DNA of 64,000 bases, taken from Nitrospira sp. (GTDB lineage: Bacteria; Nitrospirota; Nitrospiria; Nitrospirales; Nitrospiraceae). Below the pieces are notes generated by a model that did not search any database, was not told the DNA's origin, and worked only from the letters and a program-made list of their open reading frames with translations. Position numbers and translations under genes: made by a program. Below are positions 18,336 to 27,012 of this stretch, piece by piece. The first letter of the stretch is position 1, and every line of letters begins with the position of its first letter. The stretch is taken from assembly GCA_024760545.1 (NCBI GenBank), contig CP060502.1, positions 1-64,000 of the forward strand, given 5' to 3'.

Positions 18336-19394
18336 ATGCACATCGCCGGCAGAAGCATTTCCGGATTCTATCCGACTCCACCTCGTATCCTCTCCTCTGT
18401 CAGCTCCCTCATCGCCAACCCCGCGCATCATCTAGGACGACTCCTCGACCCCTGCGCCGGCAACGGCATTCCCCTTCACTACCTCGCTCAAGCATGGAAC
18501 CTGAGCCCTTATGGAATCGAACTCGACCGACAACGCGCCGCTCAATGCCGTACGGCACCGGCCACCATCCTGCACTCGGACGCCCATCTCTGCGAGGTCT
18601 CGCGAGACAGCTTCTCCTGCCTCTTCCTCAATCCCCCCTATGACTTCGCTGGACAAGGCGAACGTACGGAATATCTCTGGCTGAAACGCTGGACCCCGAC
18701 TCTGCAACCAGAGGGGCTCCTGATCTACATTATTCAAGAGCATCAATACACCGAAAAAGTCCTCTACTATCTCAGCACTTACTACCGCGAAGTCAGCCTC
18801 TTTCGCTTCCCACCGGAAGAATATGAGGCTTTTCGCCAAACCGTCTTCATTGGGAAACGGGTTCGCACCCCCAACCCATCCGAAACCGTCAAACGTCAAC
18901 TCTGGCGCCTCTTGCGCACGAACAACCTCCCCATTCTCCCGGTCGACACTGCGCCTCGCTACACCATTCCTTCACTACTCATTCGAGGCGAAATCACCTT
19001 TTCCAGTGACTGGATCGATCCGGCTGACATCTATGCCGAAGCCCATGACCATGGACTCTGGCAAGATCGCCATATCACAGAACTGCTCACCTTCGATCAA
19101 CATAAAGTGATCAATCCCCTCCTGCCGCTTCGCAAGGGACACTTAACTCGCCTCATCTCGGCCGGCCTCTACAACAACACCGTCATCGAACACAACAACC
19201 TCCGATGGATCATCAAAGGACGGGCGAGGAAAATCACCAAAGAACTCCCTCCGATCATCGATCTGGTCCAGACCAAAGACGGACCAGAAGAACGTACACA
19301 CCACCGCACCATCGAACAGTATGTCCCTGAAATCCGAGCCTTCGATTTAACTCCAGGCCCCAACTACGGTCGTTTCGTTGTTATTGAGTGTTAA
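18336..19394 (+). CDS. SAM-dependent DNA adenine methyltransferase-like protein (DUF6094 type)
   Basis: 352 residues. Motif I for AdoMet binding is LDPCAGNGIP (about 37-46) and the catalytic motif IV is LNPPYD (about 98-103), the NPPY form of N6-adenine or N4-cytosine methyltransferases. The N-terminal FYPTPPRIL is typical of DUF6094 methyltransferases found in plasmid and phage replication neighbourhoods. No restriction endonuclease gene lies nearby, so it is an orphan enzyme that may mark the element's DNA or its origin. The ribosome-binding site is weak. Confidence 0.8.
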   Translation: MHIAGRSISGFYPTPPRILSSVSSLIANPAHHLGRLLDPCAGNGIPLHYLAQAWNLSPYGIELDRQRAAQCRTAPATILHSDAHLCEVSRDSFSCLFLNPPYDFAGQGERTEYLWLKRWTPTLQPEGLLIYIIQEHQYTEKVLYYLSTYYREVSLFRFPPEEYEAFRQTVFIGKRVRTPNPSETVKRQLWRLLRTNNLPILPVDTAPRYTIPSLLIRGEITFSSDWIDPADIYAEAHDHGLWQDRHITELLTFDQHKVINPLLPLRKGHLTRLISAGLYNNTVIEHNNLRWIIKGRARKITKELPPIIDLVQTKDGPEERTHHRTIEQYVPEIRAFDLTPGPNYGRFVVIEC

Positions 19395-19433
19395 CCACCA
19401 CCATCCCAATAGCGTACTGACACAAGGAGCATC

Positions 19434-20564
19434 ATGATCATTGAATTCCCACGCACCACCCTGCTTCAGACCCTCAAACTCATGCACAGCATTCTTGACC
19501 GCAAAAACGCCTCTGCGCCACTTACCATGATCCACGTCACCACAAGCCACACCGGGGTTCGGCTCGCTGCGACCGATCTCGAACTCGGTCTCCAACGCAC
19601 CCTTCCCATTCCCCTCATGGAAGAACGCGCCTTCCTCATTCCTGACGCCCCAATCTATGAGTTCATCAAAGAACTCACGTCCGACACCATCCGCTGGTCC
19701 ATCGATGACGACCACCACATCACCATCACCTCTGGAAAAGCCAAGGCCAAATTCAACGGCATGAAGGCTGAAGACTACCCAGCGCTCCCCCCGCTCCCTG
19801 ATCCCTTCATCTTCAGCCTCCCCGCCAAGGACTTGTCACAGCTACTCACGGAAACTCTCCCAGCCGTCGGCGAGGCGGACGGCCGCTACATCTTGAACGC
19901 CATCAAGCTGACCATTTCCAACGCTCCCTCCCCAACGCTCCAAATCGTCGGTACAGACGGTCATCGCCTTGTCATCACACAACAAAACACTGGCACCTGG
20001 CTCACACGCCACCATGACACCCGGCACCTCCTCATCCCGAAAAAAGCCGGGAAGGTTCTGCAAACACTTATCCCGGATAAAGAACCACCCCTCATTGCCA
20101 TCGGAGCCAACCAATCCCTCGCAGGCTTTCAGATCGGCGACTATCTCCTGACAAGCCGGCTGCTCGACGGCAGTTACCCGGCCTATGACAGGATCATCCC
20201 CACGCTGACCACGGCGCGACTGACTGTTTCGAAAACCGTCTTGGAAGATTCGATTCGACGAGTCTCAGTGATTGGAGGGAAAGACACCAAACCGATGGAA
20301 CTGTCCATTGCAGACAATCATCTGACTCTGCATGCACACAACGTCGATGTAGGAGAAGCCACCGAAACTCTCGAAACTCCAACTTCGACACAGCCATTCA
20401 AGGCAGGATTCAACGCGCAGTATCTCCTCGATGCCCTAGAAACCATGCCGGGAGAGCACTGTCAGCTATACATGGAATCGCCTCAGACACCATGCGTCCT
20501 GACAACCCCTGATCGCACAACCCAATTCAAACACATCATCATGCCACTCACCCTCACCTCATAA
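19434..20564 (+). CDS. dnaN: DNA polymerase III beta sliding clamp
   Basis: 376 residues, full length, from ATG 19434 with AAGGAG at 19423-19428. Three clamp domains are evident; typical segments are LAATDLELGLQRTLPI, VGTDGHRLVITQQ, YLLTSRLLDGSYPAYDRIIP and the C-terminal HIIMPLTL. The ring tethers replicative polymerase to DNA. A plasmid-encoded clamp beside primase, helicase and ribonucleotide reductase suggests a replicon that can partly equip its own replisome. It is the last gene of the co-directional block. Confidence 0.93.
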   Translation: MIIEFPRTTLLQTLKLMHSILDRKNASAPLTMIHVTTSHTGVRLAATDLELGLQRTLPIPLMEERAFLIPDAPIYEFIKELTSDTIRWSIDDDHHITITSGKAKAKFNGMKAEDYPALPPLPDPFIFSLPAKDLSQLLTETLPAVGEADGRYILNAIKLTISNAPSPTLQIVGTDGHRLVITQQNTGTWLTRHHDTRHLLIPKKAGKVLQTLIPDKEPPLIAIGANQSLAGFQIGDYLLTSRLLDGSYPAYDRIIPTLTTARLTVSKTVLEDSIRRVSVIGGKDTKPMELSIADNHLTLHAHNVDVGEATETLETPTSTQPFKAGFNAQYLLDALETMPGEHCQLYMESPQTPCVLTTPDRTTQFKHIIMPLTLTS

Positions 20565-20654
20565 GCCGCGGCGTAACCGGCAGTCCCACTACATGATGGC
20601 CCATCTGAACAGTCTCCCTTAAGGCCATTGTCCCGGTTGCCACGGAGCTCAATT

Positions 20655-20661
20655 CGTAATA
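20655..20661 (+). promoter_or_regulatory. CGTAATA motif
   Basis: Shorter copy of the recurring motif (here AATTCGTAATATG), 42 bp before the small downstream gene. The AATTCG lead is shared with 12988. Confidence 0.25.
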
Positions 20662-20702
20662 TGTATCGAGGGCGGACACTACAATACGCCGCGCATCAAA
20701 CA

Positions 20703-20993
20703 ATGAGCTCCAACCCATTTACCATCGGGCAAGCGATTTTCTGGATTGCGCGCGTGACCAAAACCGGGGAGGCCCGGTATCGCATCCCTGGTTACATCGT
20801 GAATATGACGCCCAAGCGGGTGGCGATTCTGATCCAACAACGCAACGGTCGCGGCGCGCTCCGGCATGTCACAGCCAAACGGCTGACTGCCAGCCACCTC
20901 GCCCCGCTTCCTCTATCAACACTCTGTCAAACCATGGCGGATAGCCAACTTCACAAGGTCAGCCGTCGTCGGACAGCCAAAGTCCCGTCGTAA
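20703..20993 (+). CDS. small hypothetical protein
   Basis: 96 residues from ATG 20703 (MSSNPFTIGQAIFWIAR). The pattern AIFWIARVTKTGEARYRIPGYIVNMTPKRVAILIQQ suggests a small beta-barrel, SH3-like fold. No known family is recognised. Its last 78 bp overlap the response regulator gene on the other strand, which weakens the prediction; an upstream start at 20628 is possible. Confidence 0.45.
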   Translation: MSSNPFTIGQAIFWIARVTKTGEARYRIPGYIVNMTPKRVAILIQQRNGRGALRHVTAKRLTASHLAPLPLSTLCQTMADSQLHKVSRRRTAKVPS

Positions 20994-21545
20994 GACATCC
21001 CGATGGAATCGTACCGTCCGTGGTGTTATTCCGAGCTCTTGGGCAACCTCCTTATCGCCACATCCTTCAGCAATCAACTGGAGCACTTCCCGCTCACGCG
21101 CCGACATAACCCGTTCTCCAACGACGTGCTTGCCACCATGCAAGACTACTTCATAACCCAAGCCAGGGCTGATATACGACTGTCCAGCCGTCACCATCCG
21201 GACTGCCTCGCTAAAACCCTGCGGATCGGTCGCTTTACTCAGATAGCCTTTGGCTCCTGACAGCAGCGCTTCGGTAATCCGTGCAGGATCCTCGTACATC
21301 GACATCACAATGCACTTGGTCTTCGGCGACAGCGCCACGAGTTGCGAAACGGTATCCATCCCATTTAAGACCGGCATGCTGATATCCACAATCGCCAGAT
21401 CTACCACCGCTCCGTTCTGCACCTGCCGGAGCAAGTCGCGTCCATTGCCCGCCGTCACCACCACGTCATGCCCCATCGCCTCCAACACATGGCGTTGTCC
21501 TTCGATCATCATCTGATGGTCATCGCACAATGCGACCCGCATCAT
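20916..21545 (-). CDS. NarL/FixJ-family response regulator
   Basis: 209 residues. The receiver domain (1-120) has the acidic pair DD in ALCDDHQ, phosphoacceptor Asp in AIVDISMPVLNG and the conserved Lys in AKGYLSKA. The C-terminal LuxR-type helix-turn-helix is SAREREVLQLIAEGCGDKEVAQELGITPRTVRFHRDVL. Its ATG (21545) overlaps the end of the kinase gene by 4 bp, so the pair is translationally coupled. Targets are unknown. Confidence 0.92.
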   Translation of the reverse strand: MMRVALCDDHQMMIEGQRHVLEAMGHDVVVTAGNGRDLLRQVQNGAVVDLAIVDISMPVLNGMDTVSQLVALSPKTKCIVMSMYEDPARITEALLSGAKGYLSKATDPQGFSEAVRMVTAGQSYISPGLGYEVVLHGGKHVVGERVMSAREREVLQLIAEGCGDKEVAQELGITPRTVRFHRDVLRRDFGCPTTADLVKLAIRHGLTEC

Positions 21546-23008
21546 CCCCTCCCAATACCATCACCATCCGGCAAGGCCACCCGAACGATCACCATCGTTC
21601 CTTCACCCGGAGCACTCTGAATCACCAAACGGCCATGAATCTGCCGCACGCGTTCCGCCATACTGAGCAACCCCAACCCGGCACTCCCCACATTGCTCTG
21701 GCTCATGGCAAATCCACGCCCCCGATCCGCCACACACAACTCCAGCTCGCCCTCCTGCACACCCAGGGTGACGACACAATCCTGCACCCCCGCATGCTTC
21801 ACGATATTCTGCAACGCTTCCTCCGCCACGCGATACAGCACCGCGGCCACCAGCGACGCCAATGGCTGCCGCAGCTCACAGACAGACCGAGTGATGCGTA
21901 ACCCCTTCTGCCGTTCGCACTCGTCGATCAACCGATGCAACGTCAACGAGAGCCCCAGACGGTCCAAGACCACCGGATGAAGACGAAACGCCAGCGAGCG
22001 CGCCGAGGCCCCCAAGCCATCGATCTCCACCAAAATCTCCCGCAGAGCCCCCAGCAGCTCCTCGTTCGTCTGTGGCGGCACCTGGACCACGGCGTGTAAC
22101 GTGAACCCAATGCCAGCCAGCCGGCTGACCACATGATCATGAAGTTCCCGCGCAATCCGCGCTCGTTCTCCCTCTTGCACCGTCACAATCTGCTTCGCCA
22201 GTTGGTGCATCCGTTCCTCGGTCTTCCGGAGACTGCGCCCCTGCGCGTCAATCGTTTTCCCATATACCTCGACCCACTCCTCCAGCATCGCCGTGTCCAC
22301 ATGCCGGGCAGGACGCGCGAGGCGATCGGTCATGGTTCCCCATGCTAGATGCAGTGCCTCCATCAACAGGCGCAAGCACTCCACCATGTCTTCGGACGCC
22401 GACGCACGGAGCCAAAACACGGTGACACAACCCTGGCCATCAGGGCATACGCCACTACACCCCACAACCGATCGAATCGCATAGCGATCGACAAAGTCCT
22501 GGTACTCCGGGAGACGCGGATGCCCCTTTGCCATCGGAATCGCCATCACCGTGCATCGGCTACTCACCGCTTGTCTGTCGCGAATGGACGCTCCCTCTCC
22601 GGTCTTCGCGGGCAGACTGACCTGGTCCAAGAAGTCCGCCAGCATCGGGAATTGCGTGACGAACTGAGGCCTCATTATAGGGACTCCCTCGGACCAACCA
22701 GAGCACGCCGCATCCGCACACTGTGCCGCCTCACCAGCCGAGGCCACGAGCACCAGATATGGTGCAGCCCGTTCTCCCGACGCACCCATGGCCTCAGCCT
22801 GACCCGTCACAAAACAGCGGGCCAGCACAATATCCGACACCCCAGTCTCCACCGACCGACAAACGTTCATCGCCACATCCATCGCGCGTTGCGCCAGCTC
22901 CGCACCGCTCAGACAGACCGCAGCCAATTGATGAATCTGAACCACGCCATGACCGGCATCCGCGCGCGCCCGCTCCGCCCATGCGTCCTGATCGCCTGAC
23001 TGCCTCAT
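21542..23008 (-). CDS. NarX/UhpB-type sensor histidine kinase
   Basis: 488 residues. The dimerisation/phosphorylation helix of the HisKA_3 class is ERARIARELHDHVVSRLAG with the phospho-His in ELHDH. The ATPase domain carries the N box (EEALQNIVKHA), DRGRGF and GLGLLSMAERV. The first 240 residues are cysteine-containing and soluble, probably a GAF-like sensor; no transmembrane segment is visible, so sensing is likely cytoplasmic. A coiled linker (EERMHQLAKQIVTVQEGE) joins the two. It is coupled with the response regulator. Confidence 0.9.
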   Translation of the reverse strand: MRQSGDQDAWAERARADAGHGVVQIHQLAAVCLSGAELAQRAMDVAMNVCRSVETGVSDIVLARCFVTGQAEAMGASGERAAPYLVLVASAGEAAQCADAACSGWSEGVPIMRPQFVTQFPMLADFLDQVSLPAKTGEGASIRDRQAVSSRCTVMAIPMAKGHPRLPEYQDFVDRYAIRSVVGCSGVCPDGQGCVTVFWLRASASEDMVECLRLLMEALHLAWGTMTDRLARPARHVDTAMLEEWVEVYGKTIDAQGRSLRKTEERMHQLAKQIVTVQEGERARIARELHDHVVSRLAGIGFTLHAVVQVPPQTNEELLGALREILVEIDGLGASARSLAFRLHPVVLDRLGLSLTLHRLIDECERQKGLRITRSVCELRQPLASLVAAVLYRVAEEALQNIVKHAGVQDCVVTLGVQEGELELCVADRGRGFAMSQSNVGSAGLGLLSMAERVRQIHGRLVIQSAPGEGTMVIVRVALPDGDGIGRG

Positions 23009-24031
23009 TACCGTACCGCTGTGCTTCCCGACTACTCGGCTTACTTACGAACTCGGACTATGGCGAAACACGACCCGCTGTTTCAAGCTGGCCAAATGAC
23101 CAGTGCCTCGTCGCAAACACGTGCCCAGCGCCACTTCCCGCGCCACACGCGGACCATCAGTCACGTGCATCAGGAGCATCGGGAGCACCCAGAGAAGTCC
23201 CGTCTTCCTTCGTGTTGTTGTCATGATTGCTGACTACTGAGTACTCATGGGCACGGAAGAATGTGAACGGATGCTCTTATCGCTGGTGCCATCTGTACTG
23301 TCAGTCTTTGTCTCGGGGGCCTGGCGCACGAGCCCCTCTCGATGTGGTCACTGAAGCGGGTGGTACGATCGCTCCGTACAATTCTTCTGTCACCCAGACA
23401 TTTCAGCAACTCTCTGCTGAGCAACATGCGTACCATATCGGTAACTGACGCGATTTCCCAAGAAACCCACTTTGCATCGATATTGATCCTCTCGATGCAT
23501 ATATCAACAGTGATACACATGTGTATCCATTTCGGTCCATGCTCCAGCTGCGACCATCAGTGTATTAACGAGTGATCAGGGCGCGATTGACCACGCTCTG
23601 TCTGGCAACTGGTCTCCCGCTTTTACTCAAAGTGTCCACCACTTGCACGCATACGATCTGATCCAATCGTTTCCATATCGTGGAGGCTTTTACAGTCTCC
23701 TTTCGCCACAAAGGCGCGCTGAGGCGACTGATCCAAGTCGACCAACCCGCGCAACGGCAGACGCTCAGCACCCTGATCGGATCAGCCTCTGGCTCACAAC
23801 TACTACCTCGGCCAGCTACCGAGATGTGCTCCCTCCCTGCCCCAATCCCTGACTCCCACATGTGTGTCCCTCCAGATGTGTCCCCCCAAAAATGGGGATG
23901 GCGCTTCGGGGGTCTGTTCGGGTGTGCACTGCCCTTCATCGGTGGAGACGGAGGGCACCATTGAGCAGCTCTGGAGATGGCTACGCGCGAGTGTGATTTG
24001 GCTATGGCACTGGTGATTCAATGGGAGCGGT
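23009..24031 (+). other. 1-kb stretch without a convincing gene
   Basis: Only short overlapping frames of atypical composition occur on both strands. Local GC falls around 23400-23560. A purine-rich stretch near 23880-24030 leads into the broken transposase and may be its eroded 5' part (EQLWRWLRASVIWLWHW in frame before a stop). Otherwise I see nothing. Confidence 0.4.
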
Positions 24032-24644
24032 GTGGGGCGCCGACGGCGGCGGCGACCGATCTACTTGGACAGACCGGGCGCACGACTGCAGCCGATCCAG
24101 CCCAAACCGCGATGGGTGAAGCAGGAAGTCCTGCACCTCAAAGCCTTGATGCCGCAGGCAGGCTGCCGGACGATCGCGCATCACTTCAATCGGCGCTGGA
24201 GATCACGCAGACAGATGACGGTCAGCAAGACCTATGTGGCGGACCTATGCCGACGGCATCAATACCTCATCTATGAAGCCCGACGGAAGATGAAACACCG
24301 GGTGCCCAGGCCGATGCGGCGCAATCGCATCTGGGGCTGTGATCTGCTCGCGAAGACGGATTCCGATGGCCGCACACATCTCGCCCTGGCGGTTCTGGAT
24401 CATGGCAGCCGGGCCTGTCTCCGACTGCAGCGGTTGGCGGATAAGTCGTCGCTTCGGCTACTCCAAGAACTGGACTAGTGCAGGCGGTGAAACGATACGG
24501 ACCACCACAATTCGTGCGGACCGACAATGAGACCGTGCTGGTCTCCCGCTGGTTTCGATTCGGCCTCTGGCTGCTCGGCATTGGACAGCAGCGTATTCAG
24601 CCCGGCTGTCCGTGGCAGAACGGACGGGTCGAACGGTTCAGTGG
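24032..24644 (+). pseudogene. broken DDE integrase-core transposase
   Basis: Two abutting frames encode one integrase-core transposase. 24032-24478 holds the helix-turn-helix-like front (LKALMPQAGCRTIAHHFN) and the first catalytic Asp (IWGCDLLAKTDSDGRTHLA). After a stop at 24476 the next frame holds the second Asp (PQFVRTDNETV) and the Glu (CPWQNGRVERF). The gene ends abruptly at 24644 where a tRNA-like sequence starts, so its last part is missing. A frameshift plus 3' truncation make it inactive. Confidence 0.75.
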
Positions 24645-24691
24645 TGGTGGTCCCAACGGGATTTGAACCCGTGTTTAAGCCTTGAGAGGAC
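24645..24691 (-). tRNA. 3' half of a tRNA gene (tRNA-Glu-like), probable attachment site remnant
   Basis: On the minus strand this encodes a T-arm ACGGG-TTCAAAT-CCCGT, the acceptor 3' strand TGGGACCA and an encoded CCA end. Upstream of the T-arm, CCTCTCAAGGCTTAAAC fits the anticodon loop (CUC) and variable loop of tRNA-Glu. No 5' half or matching acceptor strand is present. Such 3'-tRNA fragments are the usual att copies left by tyrosine integrases. It is not a functional tRNA. Confidence 0.7.
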
Positions 24692-25113
24692 CGACCAAAC
24701 TGAGAAAAATCAACAAGATGACACTTCAGAACCGTCCAATGAGTAGCATGGTTTTACAACGACTTACAAGACCCTTGTCCTATATAGGACAGTGATGAGG
24801 TCTCGACCCTTGCCAACGAGCCGAAGGGGTTCCGCATCCCGACTGATATCACGCAGACCGTCACTATCCTGGCTCGAAAACGCGGACGAGAAGACCTGCA
24901 TGGCTTCTGTGATCGCAGACGAGCTTTGCAAGACCACGCTGCCGCTTATTGAACACCAGACCATATCACAATCACATCACCCAGAACGTCTGCGTTGCGG
25001 GCCAGCGGACGCGACACCTGTCCATTTTGCTTATGCCCAACCTCTTCGATCTGTATGCTGGTCAGCTGGACGTGGTGTGGCACTCGTAGAATTGCAAGAA
25101 TTGCAACTCAAGC
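24692..25113 (+). other. no recognisable gene
   Basis: Degenerate-looking sequence between the tRNA fragment and the DUF433 gene. Short frames exist but none has a recognisable product or ribosome-binding site. Confidence 0.35.
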
Positions 25114-25149
25114 TTGCGGAGGCAAATTCGCATGGACTACACTGAGGGC

Positions 25150-25419
25150 ATGCCTACAGTGGTTCACCCTCATATCACAAGCGATCCAAACATTTGTGGT
25201 GGGAGCCCGTGTATTGAAGGAACGCGCATCACCGTGCGAACCATTGCGATCTACGCGTTGCATCACGGGCAGACTCCGGAAGAGCTACTCACGCACTATC
25301 CTCACCTCAGTCTCGCATCAATTTATGATGCCCTGTCCTATTACTACGACAATCGTGCCGTACTCGATCAGGACATTGTCGAGCATCTGTCGGCCCCGGA
25401 AATTGATTCCCGGTTCTAA
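25150..25419 (+). CDS. DUF433 protein (VapB-like antitoxin), toxin partner missing
   Basis: Start probably at ATG 25150 (MPTVVHPHITSD), although an in-frame ATG at 25132 and a further upstream start exist. The DUF433 signature is complete: ITSDPNICGGSPCIEGTRITVRTIAIYALHHGQTPEELLTHYPHLSLASIYDALSYYYDN. This family has a homeodomain-like helix-turn-helix and usually acts as antitoxin for a PIN-fold (DUF5615) RNase encoded immediately downstream. No such toxin follows; a radC fragment does. It is likely an orphan. Confidence 0.75.
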   Translation: MPTVVHPHITSDPNICGGSPCIEGTRITVRTIAIYALHHGQTPEELLTHYPHLSLASIYDALSYYYDNRAVLDQDIVEHLSAPEIDSRF

Positions 25420-25481
25420 TCCCACAACCCCGTCTTTCCTCATGAGCCTTTCTGTGGGGCCCGCGCCGAGATGTCCTGGTG

Positions 25482-25613
25482 ACATGGCTAAGTCGGACGC
25501 TCACCACACGACTGCGGGAAGCGGGAGACTTACTGGGCATCAGGCTGCTCGACCATCTCATTCTCGGTGATGACCGTCTCTATAGTTTTGCAGATCAGGG
25601 CTGGCCGTTGTGA
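25482..25613 (+). pseudogene. radC C-terminal fragment
   Basis: In frame from 25494, the translation RTLTTRLREAGDLLGIRLLDH, followed by LILGDDRLYSFADQGWPL and a stop at 25611, is the typical C-terminus of RadC (JAB1/MPN domain). The HxH metal motif and N-terminal half are absent. It is a relic left by rearrangement next to the tRNA fragment; the intact chromosomal radC must lie elsewhere. Confidence 0.7.
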
Positions 25614-26049
25614 GGCGACAGCGAAAGTCCTATCCCCATTCCCGTCGATTATCCTTCTGAGCAGATGACGCATGTCGACACATGCGGAAAATCCCACGTT
25701 CCTACCACAAGTGGTGGTCTGCTTCTGCCACAGCGGACGCCTAAAAACTAGGCAACATGCTGAAGGGGCCATGATGCGCAGTCATTCGTACGTCCAACGC
25801 GACTTGCCCACAAGGTCATCTCCAGAAAATGGGGACGACGGGATGAATACAAGGTGACAGCTCAGATCTTTTTGCTGTTCTCTCCGTGCCTCGCGAGCGT
25901 CTGTGATCATTGTGCATCCGATTGGGGGGCCAGACACGGTTGAGAGGCCTCAAGGAGTGCTGGCAAGGGAAACGCAGAGGCCGGAGGTGGAGATCCCGAC
26001 AAGAAGGGCTGAGCGCTCATGTCGCTCAACCCTTGTCGCCGGCTAGAAG
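25614..26049 (+). other. intergenic, no gene seen
   Basis: No frame with a recognisable product. The right end contains the hairpin at 25998-26037 that serves the globin gene. Confidence 0.35.
25998..26037 (-). terminator. hairpin after the truncated globin gene
   Basis: GACAAGAAGGGCTGAGCG pairs with CGCTCAACCCTTGTC with two mismatches around a short loop. It starts 12 bp past the globin stop on the minus strand. No U-tract is evident. Confidence 0.5.
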
Positions 26050-26553
26050 CTATTTCCCCACAATGTCTCCACGTAGCCCGCCGATAATTGCAAGAAGCTC
26101 ACCCATCTCAGGCTGTGGCACCTTGAACTTGTCAAGCGTGGTCACGAGATGCGCGGCCACCTGATCAAATTGCATATCTGTGATTTTCATTCCCTGATGC
26201 GTGGCTGGCATAGCCCGCCCGATATACGTACAGGGGCCACCGGTTGCTGCACAGACCATTAACACGTTCAATTGTTTGAAACGCGCCTGTCTGTCAGGTG
26301 GCAATCCTCCAAAGGATGACGCCAGTTTGGGATCAGCAAAGAGCCGGTTCCCAAAGTCACTGACCACAGCTGAGATGGCGTCGTACCCACCGAGGCGTTC
26401 ATAGAGAGTTTTCTGACTCCCCGCTTGTGTAGATGGGGGGGAACCGGCTGTAGCAGATCGAGGACTGCCGGTTACTGACACAAGCAGACCTCCAAGTGCT
26501 GCTGATACGACCAAGACCTTATATGCTGTCCGTGCACTCGTTGTTATAGCCAT
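26050..26553 (-). CDS. exported group 1 truncated hemoglobin
   Basis: 167 residues from ATG 26553 (AAAGGGGG upstream). Residues 1-36 form a signal peptide (VLVVSAALGGLLVSVTG ... ATAG), unusual because most truncated globins are cytoplasmic. The globin part starts TLYERLGGYDAISAVVSDF and contains the proximal histidine in MPATHQGMKI; the end is LLAIIGGLRGDIV. Group 1 globins bind O2 and NO and can oxidise NO. A perfect operator palindrome lies 81 bp upstream. It probably works in the periplasm with the P460 and c-type cytochromes of this cluster. Confidence 0.85.
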   Translation of the reverse strand: MAITTSARTAYKVLVVSAALGGLLVSVTGSPRSATAGSPPSTQAGSQKTLYERLGGYDAISAVVSDFGNRLFADPKLASSFGGLPPDRQARFKQLNVLMVCAATGGPCTYIGRAMPATHQGMKITDMQFDQVAAHLVTTLDKFKVPQPEMGELLAIIGGLRGDIVGK

Positions 26554-27012
26554 GACATACCCCCTTTAGAAAACTTGATTTGGAACCTACGAAAACTACA
26601 TAGGCATCTGTAGATGTTTATCGAGGAAATATCTGTCATGGAGATGACAAAGCCGAATACAGAGATCATGCCGAGATTACCGACTATTTGATCAAATCCC
26701 ACAGAACTCTCTGATGAAGAAGCGAACGGTGTCACTCTGCCAAACCGTATGATGAGCGATTGGCTCACCCTGTGTTATGAAAATGCTAGCCTTGGATCTT
26801 CGCAAACGGTGGTGTGTGGTGTATGGAGAACGATACAGCGTGAACAATCGCAATGGCTTAGGCCTCCATTTTCAAAGCAGATTCTAGTACCTCGGCTACT
26901 GCAATGCATAATGTGGCCCGATTTCATCAGGCTCGTCCTCCTACAGAGGCCTGTGAAATTAGGAGACGGTCAGCCTATCGCAGGGGAAGAGGGTCAGACA
27001 TAAGCCATGCGA
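26554..27012 (+). other. intergenic region between globin and outer-membrane genes
   Basis: Apart from the operator at 26634-26649 nothing is recognised. A frame at 26749-27003 lacks homology-like features and a ribosome-binding site. Confidence 0.35.
26634..26649. promoter_or_regulatory. CRP-shaped operator upstream of the globin gene
   Basis: TGTCATGGAGATGACA, a perfect inverted repeat (TGTCA-N6-TGACA), centred about 88 bp before the globin start. It is the same pattern as the sites at 28334, 32284, 32621 and 35852. Confidence 0.65.

Noticed and set aside
23565-23939. 124-codon minus-strand frame in the 23-24 kb gap
   Set aside because: No conserved motif, atypical composition and no ribosome-binding site.
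24645-24691. Functional tRNA-Glu gene
   Set aside because: The 5' half, D-arm and acceptor 5' strand are missing, so it cannot fold as a tRNA.
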